A stretch of 64,000 nucleotides of DNA from Comamonas odontotermitis (GTDB taxonomy: Bacteria > Pseudomonadota > Gammaproteobacteria > Burkholderiales > Burkholderiaceae_C), in contig NZ_CP083451.1 in the NCBI RefSeq assembly GCF_020080045.1, positions 3,645,001 to 3,709,000 on the forward strand, read 5' to 3'. This document shows, piece by piece, positions 1 to 8,501 of the stretch. The translations under genes were made by a program, and so were the position numbers. The notes beneath the pieces were generated by a model. It was given only the letters and a program-made list of their open reading frames with translations, made no database searches and was not told the origin of the DNA. Positions within the stretch are counted from its first letter, which is position 1. Every line of letters begins with the position of its first letter.

Positions 1-398
1 TCATGCAGGCGCCTACGTCCAGCTTGACCCTGGTCTTCCAGTCATTCGGCTTCAAGAACGGCATTCCCATGGACAGCGACTACATGTTCGATGTACGCAT
101 GCTGCCCAACCCTTACTACGAGCCGGATCTGCGCAGCCACACCGGGCTGGAGGCGCCGGTTGCGCAGTTTCTGGCACAGCAGCCAGCCGTGCTCAAAATG
201 CGGGAAGACATCATCCGCTTCCTGGACAACTGGCTGCCCGAGATGGTGCTCAATCACCGCAGCTATGCCACCGTCTCCATCGGCTGCACCGGCGGCCAGC
301 ATCGCTCGGTCTACCTCGTCAACGCACTGGCGCAGCACTTCCAGAGCCGCTGGACCACACTGCAGCGCCACCGCGAACTAGACCAGAGAACGCATTGA
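1..398 (+). CDS. rapZ: RNase adapter protein RapZ, C-terminal part (cut by window start)
   Basis: Only the last ~131 residues are present; the reading frame is open at the left edge, so the true start lies outside. The visible part carries the conserved C-terminal RapZ signature: [18 protein letters not shown] near the beginning and [10 protein letters not shown] near the end. In Escherichia coli RapZ this C-terminal domain binds the small RNA GlmZ and guides RNase E; the missing N-terminal half holds a Walker-type nucleotide-binding domain. Betaproteobacterial members are often annotated as nucleotide-binding protein YvcJ, and whether they act on a GlmZ-like RNA is not shown by the sequence. 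The gene ends with TGA at 396-398 and faces mutY. Confidence 0.93.
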   Translation, partial: MQAPTSSLTLVFQSFGFKNGIPMDSDYMFDVRMLPNPYYEPDLRSHTGLEAPVAQFLAQQPAVLKMREDIIRFLDNWLPEMVLNHRSYATVSIGCTGGQHRSVYLVNALAQHFQSRWTTLQRHRELDQRTH

Positions 399-586
399 TG
401 GCAGCGGCAGTGCGCCCCTGCACTGCAAAGCATGCCTGCGTTTCGCAAAAACCATAGCATCTTGCGCTTACCCCTACTGGGTTTCAAATAAAAATCAATC
501 AAAACCCAGTCATGGAGCGCGCAAACAGCTCTCTTTTTTGATAGGTACCTGGATAACCAAGCCACCAATAAGGCTGAAGTCGCTGT
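399..586. other. Convergent gap rapZ/mutY with an inverted repeat
   Basis: This 188-bp gap between two convergent genes holds a 9-bp inverted repeat (actgggttt at 476-484, aaacccagt at 502-510) around an AT-rich 17-nt loop. A short T-run follows at about 534-539 on the plus strand, after a weak GAGC/GCTC stem. Either could end rapZ transcription, but neither is a textbook terminator. Positions 449-470 resemble the recurring half-palindrome described elsewhere in this window. Confidence 0.35.
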
Positions 587-1654
587 TCAGCCCTGCAGCA
601 AACTGCGCACAGGCGCAGGCAAACCCAGTGCGGACAATTGATCGCGCCGGCACCAGCCTCCGGCTGTCGCTGGTAGCGGTGGGTTTTCGGCATGAATCCG
701 CTCCGGGTGCAGATGCAGATCCTTGTGGGTGAGCACATGCAGAAACGGCGCGAGCGGCTCTGGCGCAGCACCGCCCCAATCCTGGGCGGCCTGCTGCAAC
801 TGCGCTGCGGTTTCGTACACCGGCAGGCAGTACAAGCTGGCCCATATGCCTTTGGCCGGGCGCTTTTCCAGCCAGATGGCGCCGTCGGCACGCTCCACCC
901 ACAGCAGCCACCAGCTGGCTGAAGTGCGCTTGAGCTTCTTGGTCTTGACCGGGTAGCGTTCGGGCGCACCTTCGCGCCGCGCTGCGCAACTACCATGCAC
1001 GGGGCACAACAGGCAACTGGGCTTTTTGGGTGTACAAATAGCTGCACCCAGGTCCATCATCCCTTGGGTGTATCGTGGCATCGCGGTGGGGAGGTCGGTA
1101 GTCGGCAGCAGGTCTTCCGCCAGTGCCCAGAGCCTTTTCTCGGCAGCGCTGCTGGCCAGATCGTCCGAGAAACCCAGCGCCCGTGTCAGCACCCGTTTGA
1201 CATTCGCATCCAGAATGGCTGCGCGTACTGCAAAGCAGAAAGATGCAATGGCGCTGGCGGTCGATCGGCCGATGCCGGGCAGTGAAGCAAGTTCTTCAAC
1301 CGTGCGGGGAAAGGCGCCGCCAAAACGCGACATGACTTCCTGCGCACAGCGGTGCAGGTTGCGCGCCCTGCTGTAGTAGCCCAGGCCGCTCCACAGCGCC
1401 ATCACTTCTTCATCACTCCCTGCCGCCAGGTCTGCAACCGTTGGAAAACGTTGCAGGAACCGCTCGTAGTAGCCCAGAACCGTGGTGACCTGCGTTTGCT
1501 GCAGCATGATTTCTGACAGCCAGACGCGGTACGGGTCGCGGGTGTTCTGCCAAGGCAAGTGGTGGCGTCCGTGGCTTTGCTGCCAGGCGACGATCTGTTG
1601 TGAAAATTGACTCAAATCTAGACTCGAAAAGAAAGAACTGCGGATGGTAGGCAT
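587..1654 (-). CDS. mutY: A/G-specific adenine DNA glycosylase MutY
   Basis: MutY removes adenine mispaired with 8-oxoguanine, working with MutM in the GO repair system. The 355-residue protein shows the full family layout: catalytic Glu48 in LSEIMLQQTQV, helix-hairpin-helix LPGIGRSTASA at about 125-135, catalytic Asp149 in AILDANVKRVL, and a [4Fe-4S] cluster C207-X6-C214-X2-C217-X5-C223. The C-terminal ~115 residues form the MutT-like domain that senses 8-oxoG. Length is typical. It lies 93 bp downstream of mutM on the same strand, so the two repair genes may be co-transcribed. The start at 1654 gives a normal N-terminus. Confidence 0.97.
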   Translation of the reverse strand: MPTIRSSFFSSLDLSQFSQQIVAWQQSHGRHHLPWQNTRDPYRVWLSEIMLQQTQVTTVLGYYERFLQRFPTVADLAAGSDEEVMALWSGLGYYSRARNLHRCAQEVMSRFGGAFPRTVEELASLPGIGRSTASAIASFCFAVRAAILDANVKRVLTRALGFSDDLASSAAEKRLWALAEDLLPTTDLPTAMPRYTQGMMDLGAAICTPKKPSCLLCPVHGSCAARREGAPERYPVKTKKLKRTSASWWLLWVERADGAIWLEKRPAKGIWASLYCLPVYETAAQLQQAAQDWGGAAPEPLAPFLHVLTHKDLHLHPERIHAENPPLPATAGGWCRRDQLSALGLPAPVRSLLQG

Positions 1655-1747
1655 CGGAATCAGCCATGGTGCACCTCCGATGCAAGCGCCCGGTCAAAGA
1701 TGATCAATGACGGAGCTGGCCTGGCCTCGGGTCGTCGGCGCCACTTC

Positions 1748-2560
1748 CTATTTCTGGCACTTGCGGCAATAGTACGTGCTGCGCTGGCCTTGCTTGATCG
1801 CAATCACAGGCGCCCCACACTGCTTGCAGGGCTCCCCTGCCCTTCCGTACACATTGGCCTGCGCCTGAAAAGCGCCCGCATAGCCGTTGACCTGCACAAA
1901 ATCCTTCAAGGTGCTGCCGCCCAGATCAATGGCTTTTCCCAGCACCTGGGGAATGGCCGTGTGCAGGCGCTGCGCCTGGGCCTTGGTCACCTTGTTTGCA
2001 GGCCTGGAAGGCAGAATGCCCGCAAGGAACAGCACTTCGCTCGCATAGATATTGCCAACCCCGACCACCAGTTGCCCACCCAGCAGCAACTGCTTGATTG
2101 GCGTGCTGGAGCGCTTGAGCCCGTCTGCGAAATAGTTCAGGCTGAACCCTTCGTCAAACGGCTCCATGCCCAGATGGTTGAGCAGCTTGGCCGCCATGTC
2201 CGACGCGATATCCGGCGCCCATACCACCGCACCAAAGCGCCTGGGGTCATGCAGCCGCAGGACACCCCGGTCCGTCACCAGATCGAAATGGTCGTGCGGC
2301 CCGGCGGGCGGCAAGTCGGGCGCAATCTGCAGGCTGCCCGACATTCCCAGGTGCAGCAGCAAGACGCCCTGGTCCAACTGCAAAACAATGTATTTACCTC
2401 GTCGCAGAACATGCTGCACCATGCGGCCGGCAAGGGTTGCGGGCTCAATCCCCAGCGGCCAGCGCAAGGGCTTTCCAAGCAAGATGCGTTCAATGGTGGC
2501 GCCCTGCAAGGGCTGAACCAGTCCGCGTCTTGTCACTTCCACTTCTGGTAACTCAGGCAC
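1748..2560 (-). CDS. mutM: Formamidopyrimidine-DNA glycosylase MutM (Fpg)
   Basis: Bifunctional glycosylase/AP lyase that excises 8-oxoguanine and formamidopyrimidines opposite cytosine. The 270-residue sequence begins MPELPEVEV, giving the N-terminal proline nucleophile and the catalytic Glu after Met removal; Lys56 sits in RRGKYIVL. The C-terminal zinc finger is intact (C245-X2-C248-X16-C265-X2-C268). The protein ends immediately after the finger, as usual. The gene is divergent from the TPR gene at 2607 with only 46 bp between starts, so both promoters must sit in or overlap that gap. It is followed by mutY, its functional partner. Confidence 0.97.
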   Translation of the reverse strand: MPELPEVEVTRRGLVQPLQGATIERILLGKPLRWPLGIEPATLAGRMVQHVLRRGKYIVLQLDQGVLLLHLGMSGSLQIAPDLPPAGPHDHFDLVTDRGVLRLHDPRRFGAVVWAPDIASDMAAKLLNHLGMEPFDEGFSLNYFADGLKRSSTPIKQLLLGGQLVVGVGNIYASEVLFLAGILPSRPANKVTKAQAQRLHTAIPQVLGKAIDLGGSTLKDFVQVNGYAGAFQAQANVYGRAGEPCKQCGAPVIAIKQGQRSTYYCRKCQK

Positions 2561-2606
2561 TGTTTTCCTTCTGCATGGCTCGTGGGCTATCGTTTATTAT
2601 GGGCTG

Positions 2607-4382
2607 ATGAAGCACGCTCTCCGATATTTGGCATATTTTCTGGCAACCGGTTTGACCGTGCCCGCGCTGGCAAATGCAAGCCCCACCGCGCAATCCCATC
2701 CTTCCGCAAAAGGGCAGAGCATCGCCTCCGCAGAACGTGCGGAAGATGCCCAGTCTCAGCTGGACGCCGAGCTTTTCTATGAGCTTTTGCTGGGCGAAAT
2801 GTACGCCAGCCAGGGCGACGCCACCACCAGTGTGGAACTGCTCCTGGATGCTGCACGCCGCACCGGCGATGAAAAGGTGTACCAACGGGCCGCGCAAATT
2901 GCACTGCTCTCCCGCTCTGCCCAGAAAGCCAGCATGGTTGCCCAGGCCTGGAGGCAGGCGCATCCGCAATCGCGCCAGGCCAGCCGCTATTTGCTGCAGG
3001 TCATGCTCTCGACCAACCACGGCGAAGAGACAGGCGCGCTGCTGAAGCAGGAAATTGCCCTGGCCAAGCCCGACGAAAAACTCGAATGGATTCGCGCCAT
3101 TCCCAGTATCTACCGACGTGTCAGCGACCAGAAGCAGGCCGCACGCATTGTGCGCGAAGCACTGACGCCAGAACTGGAAAATCCAGCCACAGGGCCTGAC
3201 GCCTGGGCAGCCATCGGCACCATGGAACTTGCCGCAGAGCAGCCCACAGCGGCGCTGGAAGCCGCTCGCAAGGCGCTGTCGCTCGATGCCAGCAACCAGG
3301 CTGCGGGCCGGCTGGCTGCGGCCCTGGTTGCTGCCAATGTGCCCGAGGCCGAATCACTGGTCACCGACTTTCTCAGCAACTCCAAAAGCGCCGATGCGCA
3401 TCTGGCCTATGCCCGCAGCCTGATGAATGCCGACCGCCTGGAAGAAGCCCAGAAGCAGTTGAACGAGGCTACACGGATCGATCCCAGCTCTGCCGATGCC
3501 TGGATTCTCAAGGCGGCGCTGCAGGCCCAGCTCAAGCAGTATTCGGATGCCGATGTATCCCTGCTCAAACTCGACACCTTGATCGACAAGTTCCCATCCC
3601 AGGTTCTGCAGCGGGAAGTGCGCATCCAGAGCCTGATGCTGCGCGAACAGATGGCAGAAGCCCAGAAGAAATGGGAAGAAGCCGAGCACTGGGCCGACGA
3701 AATCGCCAAAACCGGCAACCAGCCCCTGGCGACACTGCGCAAGGCGTCCATCCGCATGCAGCAAGGCCAGTTTGAAGCGGCAGCTGCCTTGCTGAACGAC
3801 TTGCCAGAAACCAATCCCGGGGAAATTCGCACCAAGCTGTCTGCGCAGGTTCAGTTGTATAAAACCGCCAAGAACTACACCCAGGCGCTCGAAGTGCAAT
3901 CCAAACTCGTGGCTATGCAGCCCAACGACCCGGATCTGCTTTACGAACAGGCCATGCTTGCCGAACGCGCCGACAAGATCGAAGAGACAGAAGCACTGCT
4001 GCGCAAGCTCATCGCACTCAAGCCTGATCACCACCATGCCTACAACGCGCTGGGTTACCTGCTGGCAGACCGTGGCCTCAAGCTCGACGAGGCCAAGTCC
4101 CTGATCGAAAAGGCGCTCAGCATGGTGCCTGGCGACCCTTTCATCACCGACAGCCTGGGCTGGGTGGAGTACAAGCAGGGCCATCTGGAGCAGGCCGCAC
4201 AGTTGCTGGAAAAGGCCTACACCAAGCAGCCCGACCCGGAAATCGGTGCGCACCTGGCCGAAGTCTGGTGGAAGCAAGGCAAGTCCAAGCCTGCAGAAGA
4301 GTTGCTGCGGGCCGCCAGAAAGGATGCGCCGGACAACGAAACCGTGCTCAAGACCTTCAAACTCCTGGGCATTGAGCCATGA
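2607..4382 (+). CDS. Secreted tetratricopeptide repeat protein upstream of lolB
   Basis: The 591-residue protein begins with a Sec-type signal peptide (about residues 1-24, ending ALANA) followed by a low-complexity Ala/Ser stretch and then many TPR units across the remainder; clear repeats include the ASGNQAAGRLAAAL-type helices near 220-240 and the YNALGYLLADRG repeat near 475. TPR arrays are protein-interaction scaffolds; no catalytic domain is visible. Its TGA overlaps the lolB ATG as ATGA, so it is translationally coupled to lolB, which suggests a role in outer-membrane or lipoprotein biogenesis. That role is an inference from position. A TATTAT hexamer lies only 6 bp before the ATG and no Shine-Dalgarno sequence is seen. 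Confidence 0.85.
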   Translation: MKHALRYLAYFLATGLTVPALANASPTAQSHPSAKGQSIASAERAEDAQSQLDAELFYELLLGEMYASQGDATTSVELLLDAARRTGDEKVYQRAAQIALLSRSAQKASMVAQAWRQAHPQSRQASRYLLQVMLSTNHGEETGALLKQEIALAKPDEKLEWIRAIPSIYRRVSDQKQAARIVREALTPELENPATGPDAWAAIGTMELAAEQPTAALEAARKALSLDASNQAAGRLAAALVAANVPEAESLVTDFLSNSKSADAHLAYARSLMNADRLEEAQKQLNEATRIDPSSADAWILKAALQAQLKQYSDADVSLLKLDTLIDKFPSQVLQREVRIQSLMLREQMAEAQKKWEEAEHWADEIAKTGNQPLATLRKASIRMQQGQFEAAAALLNDLPETNPGEIRTKLSAQVQLYKTAKNYTQALEVQSKLVAMQPNDPDLLYEQAMLAERADKIEETEALLRKLIALKPDHHHAYNALGYLLADRGLKLDEAKSLIEKALSMVPGDPFITDSLGWVEYKQGHLEQAAQLLEKAYTKQPDPEIGAHLAEVWWKQGKSKPAEELLRAARKDAPDNETVLKTFKLLGIEP

Positions 4383-4909
4383 CACCTGTGACAGGTTTGA
4401 GCAAGCCACTCGCCAGAAGGCGCTTTTGCGCCACACTGGCGGCCGGGACGGCACTGGCCCTGCTCGCAGGTTGCGCAACGCCCCAGCGGCAATTGACCGC
4501 AGCGGCCGGCGCAGGTTACTGGAGCGGGCGCATGTCCATGCAGGTGCAGACTGCACCACCGCAGACGACCAGCGGCAGTTTTGAGCTGTCCGGCAGTCCA
4601 CGCCAGGGCGAACTGGTATTGCTCAACCCGCTGGGCAACATTGTGGCCCGCGTCCATTGGACTGCAGAGCAAGCCAGCGTCACTCAAGGCAATACCGTCC
4701 GCGAAAAGGCTTCGCTCGATGAATTGACCGAGGAACTCCTGGGTGCCAACCTGCCCATCGCAGCACTTTTTGACTGGCTGCAGGGCCGCAATACGCCCGC
4801 AGTGGGCTGGCAAGCCGACCTGGATGCCTTCAGCGACGGAAAAATCACTGCCCAACGCACCTCGCCCCTCCCGGAAGCCAGCCTGCGCATCGTGCTTGAG
4901 CGCCCTTAG
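4379..4909 (+). CDS. lolB: Outer-membrane lipoprotein localisation factor LolB
   Basis: LolB accepts lipoproteins from LolA and inserts them in the outer membrane, and is itself a lipoprotein. The 176-residue sequence has a basic N-terminus, a hydrophobic core and a lipobox LLAGC with the lipidated Cys at residue 32. The rest matches the LolB fold, including SGSFELSGSPRQGELVLLNPLG. It overlaps the preceding TPR gene by ATGA and is followed 24 bp later by ispE, the widespread lolB-ispE arrangement. Low sequence conservation is normal for LolB, so the assignment leans on both sequence and synteny. Confidence 0.9.
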   Translation: MTPVTGLSKPLARRRFCATLAAGTALALLAGCATPQRQLTAAAGAGYWSGRMSMQVQTAPPQTTSGSFELSGSPRQGELVLLNPLGNIVARVHWTAEQASVTQGNTVREKASLDELTEELLGANLPIAALFDWLQGRNTPAVGWQADLDAFSDGKITAQRTSPLPEASLRIVLERP

Positions 4910-4933
4910 CCCTTTGTTGAATTGATCCGCACC

Positions 4934-5788
4934 ATGCGTACGCTGTACGACGTCCCCGCCCCGGCCAAACTCAATCTCTTTCTGCACATCACCGGCCGCC
5001 GTGCAGACGGCTATCACCTGCTGCAGTCGGTCTTTATGCTGATCGACTGGGCCGATGAACTGCATTTTGAAACCAACCCCTCCGGCACCATCACCCGAGA
5101 AGACCTGGGCACGCCATTGCCCGCAGACGACCTGATCACCCGCGCAGCGCGGGCGCTGCAGCAAGCCACAGGCTGCACGCAGGGGGTCCATATCGGTGTT
5201 CACAAGCACCTGCCCGCGCAGGCCGGAATGGGAGGCGGCTCGTCCGATGCCGCCAGCACCCTGCTGGCGCTCAATCAATTGTGGAATCTACAACTGAGCC
5301 GCGATAAGCTGCAACGCATCGGGCTGCAGCTTGGGGCCGATGTTCCGTTTTTTATTTTCGGAAAGTCGGCTTGGGTGGAAGGAATCGGTGACATAATACG
5401 CCCACTCGAAAACGAGCAGCAGCTAGCAGACACCGCGCTGATAGTTGTGAAGCCGCAAGAAGGCCTGGATACGAAATTAATTTTTTCAAACCCCAACCTG
5501 AAACGCGATTCAAAAGCTGCTACAATTTCGGACTTCGCTGCAAAGCACTTTGATTTCGGTCAAAACGACTTGCAGCCGGTCGCAGAAAGCCTGTGTCCAT
5601 CGATAAAAAAAGTCAGTGACTTTCTTGAATCGCAAGGATTACATGCTAGAATGACGGGCTCAGGTAGTGCGGTGTTTGCAGTAAAAAAGCAAGCTATTAG
5701 CTGCCAAAGCAGTTTTTCACAAGACTGGACAGTGAAAGATTGCAAAAGTCTTATTGAGCATCCCTTGTTTGGATGGGCAAGAGACTAA
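4934..5788 (+). CDS. ispE: 4-diphosphocytidyl-2-C-methyl-D-erythritol kinase IspE
   Basis: ATP-dependent kinase of the MEP isoprenoid pathway, phosphorylating the 2-hydroxyl of CDP-methylerythritol. The 284-residue protein has the N-terminal PAPAKLNLFLHITGRRADGYH signature segment (Lys12), the GHMP ATP-binding loop PAQAGMGGGSSDAAS at about 94-108, and LGADVPFF with Asp136. I prefer ATG 4934, which matches the usual N-terminus, over an in-frame TTG at 4922. From about 5460 onward the DNA becomes distinctly AT-rich compared with its neighbours, although the reading frame stays intact; two promoter-like sequences sit in that tail, upstream of tRNA-Gln. Confidence 0.95.
   Translation: MRTLYDVPAPAKLNLFLHITGRRADGYHLLQSVFMLIDWADELHFETNPSGTITREDLGTPLPADDLITRAARALQQATGCTQGVHIGVHKHLPAQAGMGGGSSDAASTLLALNQLWNLQLSRDKLQRIGLQLGADVPFFIFGKSAWVEGIGDIIRPLENEQQLADTALIVVKPQEGLDTKLIFSNPNLKRDSKAATISDFAAKHFDFGQNDLQPVAESLCPSIKKVSDFLESQGLHARMTGSGSAVFAVKKQAISCQSSFSQDWTVKDCKSLIEHPLFGWARD
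5498..5526 (+). promoter_or_regulatory. Candidate sigma70 promoter inside ispE
   Basis: CTGAAA (5498-5503), a 17-bp spacer and TACAAT (5521-5526) lie in the AT-rich tail of ispE. This could start transcription of the tRNA-Gln/prs unit. It is a pattern match only. Confidence 0.35.
5625..5652 (+). promoter_or_regulatory. Second candidate sigma70 promoter inside ispE
   Basis: TTGAAT (5625-5630), a 16-bp spacer and TAGAAT (5647-5652), about 180 bp upstream of the tRNA. It is an alternative or additional start for the tRNA-Gln/prs transcript. Confidence 0.35.
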
Positions 5789-5828
5789 AGGTTTTTAGGA
5801 ATCAGTGTTGCTTAGCATTGATTCTTGT

Positions 5829-5905
5829 AGGGGAGTCGCCAAGCTGGTTAAGGCACCGGATTTTGATTCCGGCATGCGAAGGTTCGAATCCTTCTTCCCC
5901 TGCCA
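5829..5905 (+). tRNA. tRNA-Gln, anticodon TTG
   Basis: A 77-nt cloverleaf including an encoded CCA end. The acceptor stem pairs AGGGGAG (5829-5835) with TTCCCCT (one G-U), the discriminator is G, the anticodon stem is CCGGA/TCCGG (5856-5860, 5868-5872) with loop TTTTGAT, and anticodon TTG lies at 5863-5865. The T arm contains GGTTCGAATCC. It sits between ispE and prs, a common betaproteobacterial position. Confidence 0.97.
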
Positions 5906-5960
5906 ATTTCTTACCGCGCAAAAGCAGCGCTCACAGCTAACCCATACCCACTGGGACGCT

Positions 5961-6923
5961 ATGCAAAACCATCATCCAGACTTCATGGTTTTCAGTGGCA
6001 ATGCCAACACAGGCCTTGCTACTGAAATTGCACAACACCTTCACACCTCTTTGGGCGCAGCCGATGTAGGCCGTTTCTCCGATGGAGAGGTCACGGTGGA
6101 GATCAAGCAAAACGTCCGTGCGCGCGACGTTTTTATCATTCAGCCCACCTGTGCTCCAACCAATGACCACCTGATGGAATTGCTGGTGATGGTGGATGCA
6201 TTGAAGCGCGCATCGGCCGAACGCATCTGTGCCGTGATTCCATACTTTGGCTATGCCCGCCAGGACCGCCGCGTGCGCTCCACCCGCGTGCCCATCACCG
6301 CCAAGGTGGTTGCCAACATGCTGCAGGCCGCTGGCGTGAGCCGCGTGCTGACCATGGACCTGCACGCAGACCAGATTCAGGGCTTCTTCGACATTCCGGT
6401 GGACAACATCTATGCGTCGCCAGTGTTGCTGGGCGATCTGCGCCAGAAGAACTACGAAGACCTGATCGTCGTATCGCCGGACGTTGGTGGTGTGGTGCGC
6501 GCACGCGCCCTTGCCAAGCAACTGCAATGCGATCTGGCCATCATCGACAAGCGTCGCCCCAAAGCCAATGTGTCTGAAGTGATGCACGTCATCGGCGATA
6601 TCGATGGCCGCAACTGCGTCATCATGGACGACATGATCGACACCGCGGGCACCTTGGTGAAGGCTGCCGAAGTGCTGAAGGAACGTGGCGCCAAGAAGGT
6701 CTACGCCTACTGCACACACCCCATCTTCTCGGGCCCTGCCATCGAACGCATCGGCAATGGCGCAGCTTTGGACGAAGTCGTGGTTACCAACACCATTCCC
6801 CTGTCAGCGAGCGCCCGCGCTTGCGGCAAGATTCGCCAGCTGACCGTGGCTCCGCTGTTTGCAGAAACCATTCACCGCATCGCCACGGGTGAATCGGTGA
6901 TGAGCCTGTTCCAGGACGCCTGA
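5961..6923 (+). CDS. prs: Ribose-phosphate pyrophosphokinase (PRPP synthetase)
   Basis: Makes PRPP from ribose-5-phosphate and ATP for purine, pyrimidine, histidine, tryptophan and NAD synthesis. The 320-residue protein starts [13 protein letters not shown] and carries [11 protein letters not shown] (about 133-143), the flexible-loop KRRPK (197-201) and the PRPP-binding signature [10 protein letters not shown] (222-231). Length fits class I bacterial enzymes. A longer in-frame start at 5805 is rejected because it would run through the tRNA. The stop codon is the first bases of a strong hairpin (6921-6955). Confidence 0.98.
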   Translation: MQNHHPDFMVFSGNANTGLATEIAQHLHTSLGAADVGRFSDGEVTVEIKQNVRARDVFIIQPTCAPTNDHLMELLVMVDALKRASAERICAVIPYFGYARQDRRVRSTRVPITAKVVANMLQAAGVSRVLTMDLHADQIQGFFDIPVDNIYASPVLLGDLRQKNYEDLIVVSPDVGGVVRARALAKQLQCDLAIIDKRRPKANVSEVMHVIGDIDGRNCVIMDDMIDTAGTLVKAAEVLKERGAKKVYAYCTHPIFSGPAIERIGNGAALDEVVVTNTIPLSASARACGKIRQLTVAPLFAETIHRIATGESVMSLFQDA

Positions 6924-6955
6924 TGAATTTTCGGGCATTGCCCCAAAATTCATCA
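6921..6955 (+). other. Strong hairpin overlapping the prs stop codon
   Basis: An 11-bp arm (6921-6931) pairs with 6945-6955; after a C/C mismatch, GGGC (6933-6936) pairs with GCCC (6940-6943) around an ATT loop. The prs TGA is the first three bases of the left arm. No T-run follows, so it looks more like an mRNA 3'-end stabiliser or processing site than an intrinsic terminator. Confidence 0.6.
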
Positions 6956-6966
6956 TCTGCTAAAAT
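6938..6966 (+). promoter_or_regulatory. Candidate rplY promoter
   Basis: TTGCCC (6938-6943), 17-bp spacer, TAAAAT (6961-6966). The -35 overlaps the 3' hairpin of prs. If used, the transcript starts near 6973 and its leader contains the hairpin at 6981-7007. Confidence 0.4.
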
Positions 6967-6980
6967 CGACTGTTTTCGCT

Positions 6981-7007
6981 GGCCGCTGCAAATGCAGCGG
7001 CCTTTTT
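6981..7007 (+). terminator. Intrinsic terminator between prs and rplY
   Basis: A perfect 9-bp stem GGCCGCTGC/GCAGCGGCC closes an AAAT loop and is followed by five T residues. It would end prs transcripts; if the upstream rplY promoter is real it would instead act as an attenuator in the rplY leader. Confidence 0.85.
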
Positions 7008-7051
7008 AACCGGGTAGGCTGGTCGCGGCCTATCCCCATTGGAGTATAAAA

Positions 7052-7642
7052 ATGAACGTTGTCGCTTTTGCGCGCGCTAAGCAAGGTACGGGTGCGAGCC
7101 GCCGCCTGCGTAATTCTGGCCGTACGCCCGGCATCATCTACGGTGGTGCAGCCGAGCCTCAATTGGTTGAAGTGGACCACAACACGCTGTGGTACGCCCT
7201 GAAGAAAGAAGCTTTCCACGCATCCGTGCTGGAAATGGATCTGGACGGCGCCAAGAGCCAAGTGCTGCTGCGCAATGTGCAGTACCACCCCTTCAAGCAA
7301 CTGGTTCTGCACGTTGACTTCCAACGCGTGGACGCCAACACCGTGCTGACCATGAAGGTGCCTGTGCACTACTCCGGCGCCGAAGAATCGCCTGCAGTGA
7401 AGATCGACAAGTGCATGGTTACGCCAGTCGTGACCGAAATCGAAGTCCGCTGCATGCCCAAGGATCTGCCTGAATTCATCAACGTGGACCTGAGCAAGCT
7501 GGAAAAGGGTGCAACCCTGCACCTGAACGATGTGGCTCTGCCTAAGGGCGTGACCCTGGTTTCCCACAGCAATGCTGCTGTGATCTCCGTGGCTGCTCCT
7601 GCTGGTGGCGCTGCTGACGAAGCCGCTCCTGCTGCTGAGTAA
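7052..7642 (+). CDS. rplY: 50S ribosomal protein L25 (long, CTC/TL5 form)
   Basis: L25 binds 5S rRNA on the large subunit. At 196 residues this is the two-domain form: an N-terminal 5S-binding domain (about 1-90, with the [16 protein letters not shown] motif) and a C-terminal TL5-type domain, ending in an Ala-rich tail. The short gamma-proteobacterial L25 lacks the second domain. A GGAG ribosome site precedes the ATG. The leader holds two hairpins, and a strong terminator follows at 7682. It lies between prs and pth, a conserved order. Confidence 0.97.
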   Translation: MNVVAFARAKQGTGASRRLRNSGRTPGIIYGGAAEPQLVEVDHNTLWYALKKEAFHASVLEMDLDGAKSQVLLRNVQYHPFKQLVLHVDFQRVDANTVLTMKVPVHYSGAEESPAVKIDKCMVTPVVTEIEVRCMPKDLPEFINVDLSKLEKGATLHLNDVALPKGVTLVSHSNAAVISVAAPAGGAADEAAPAAE

Positions 7643-7681
7643 GCACATAGGTATGACGGCGCATTGGCGCTGAAATACCCC

Positions 7682-7717
7682 AAAAGGCTGCATTGGTCAC
7701 AATGCAGCCTTTTTTTC
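7682..7717 (+). terminator. Intrinsic terminator of rplY
   Basis: A 14-bp stem (7682-7695 with 7700-7713) around loop GTCA, ending in a T-run to 7717. Confidence 0.9.
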
Positions 7718-7820
7718 ATCTCCATGCTCCATCGAGACAATAGCTCTTCTTCAGAAGGACATCACCCGCACCCTGCAGGGTATGCGGAATGCACCTTCGC
7801 AGCACCGATAATTCTCGCCC

Positions 7821-8429
7821 ATGATCAAGTTGTTTGTTGGCCTCGGCAACCCCGGACCGGAATATGAAGGCACCCGCCACAACGCGGGCTTCTGGTGGAT
7901 CGATGCGCTCGCCAGCCATCTGCGCGTACAGCTCACTCCTGACCGCAACTACTACGGCCTCGTCGCCCGCACAACGGTGCAAGGCGAATCCATCTGGTTG
8001 CTGGAGCCGCAAACTTTCATGAACCTCTCCGGTAAGTCGGTGGGCGCTCTGGCACGTTTTTTCAAGATCAAGCCAGAAGAAGTTCTGGTCGCGCACGACG
8101 AGCTCGACCTTCCCCCTGGTCAGGTCAAGCTCAAGAAAGGTGGCGGTCATGGTGGCCACAATGGCCTGCGCGACATCCATGCGCAACTGGGCTCGCCTGA
8201 CTACTGGCGCCTGCGCATCGGCATTGGTCACCCCGGCAACAAGGAGGAAGTGCCTCACTGGGTGCTGCGCAAGCCAGCCCCCGACCAGCGCACTTTGATT
8301 GAAGACAGCATCATCCATGCCATGCAGGCTGCACCAGAACTCCTGTCCGGCGACATGGAAAAGGCCACCCTCAAGATCCACACCACCAAACCGGCCCGTC
8401 CCAAGCCTCCACGGCCCGCGGGCACCTGA
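7821..8429 (+). CDS. pth: Peptidyl-tRNA hydrolase
   Basis: Cleaves peptidyl-tRNA released by stalled ribosomes. The 202-residue protein shows the Pth core: [20 protein letters not shown] with Asn10 and catalytic His20, [17 protein letters not shown], and [14 protein letters not shown]. Length is normal, with a basic/proline tail. It follows rplY by 178 bp across a terminator, so it probably has its own promoter. It is convergent with the ferredoxin gene across the terminator at 8447-8474. Confidence 0.97.
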   Translation: MIKLFVGLGNPGPEYEGTRHNAGFWWIDALASHLRVQLTPDRNYYGLVARTTVQGESIWLLEPQTFMNLSGKSVGALARFFKIKPEEVLVAHDELDLPPGQVKLKKGGGHGGHNGLRDIHAQLGSPDYWRLRIGIGHPGNKEEVPHWVLRKPAPDQRTLIEDSIIHAMQAAPELLSGDMEKATLKIHTTKPARPKPPRPAGT

Positions 8430-8446
8430 TCTTGCCCCCAAATACC

Positions 8447-8474
8447 GAAAAAGCGCCCTGATGGCGCTTTTTTC
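8447..8474. terminator. Bidirectional terminator between pth and the ferredoxin gene
   Basis: A 10-bp stem AAAAAGCGCC/GGCGCTTTTT with loop CTGAT; T-runs are available on both strands for the two convergent genes. Confidence 0.85.
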
Positions 8475-8501
8475 GTTTTGGACGATGAACGACGCAGCAG
8501 G

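Noticed and set aside
5805..5960. N-terminal extension of prs
   Set aside because: It reads through the tRNA-Gln gene; ATG 5961 gives the normal PRPP synthetase start.
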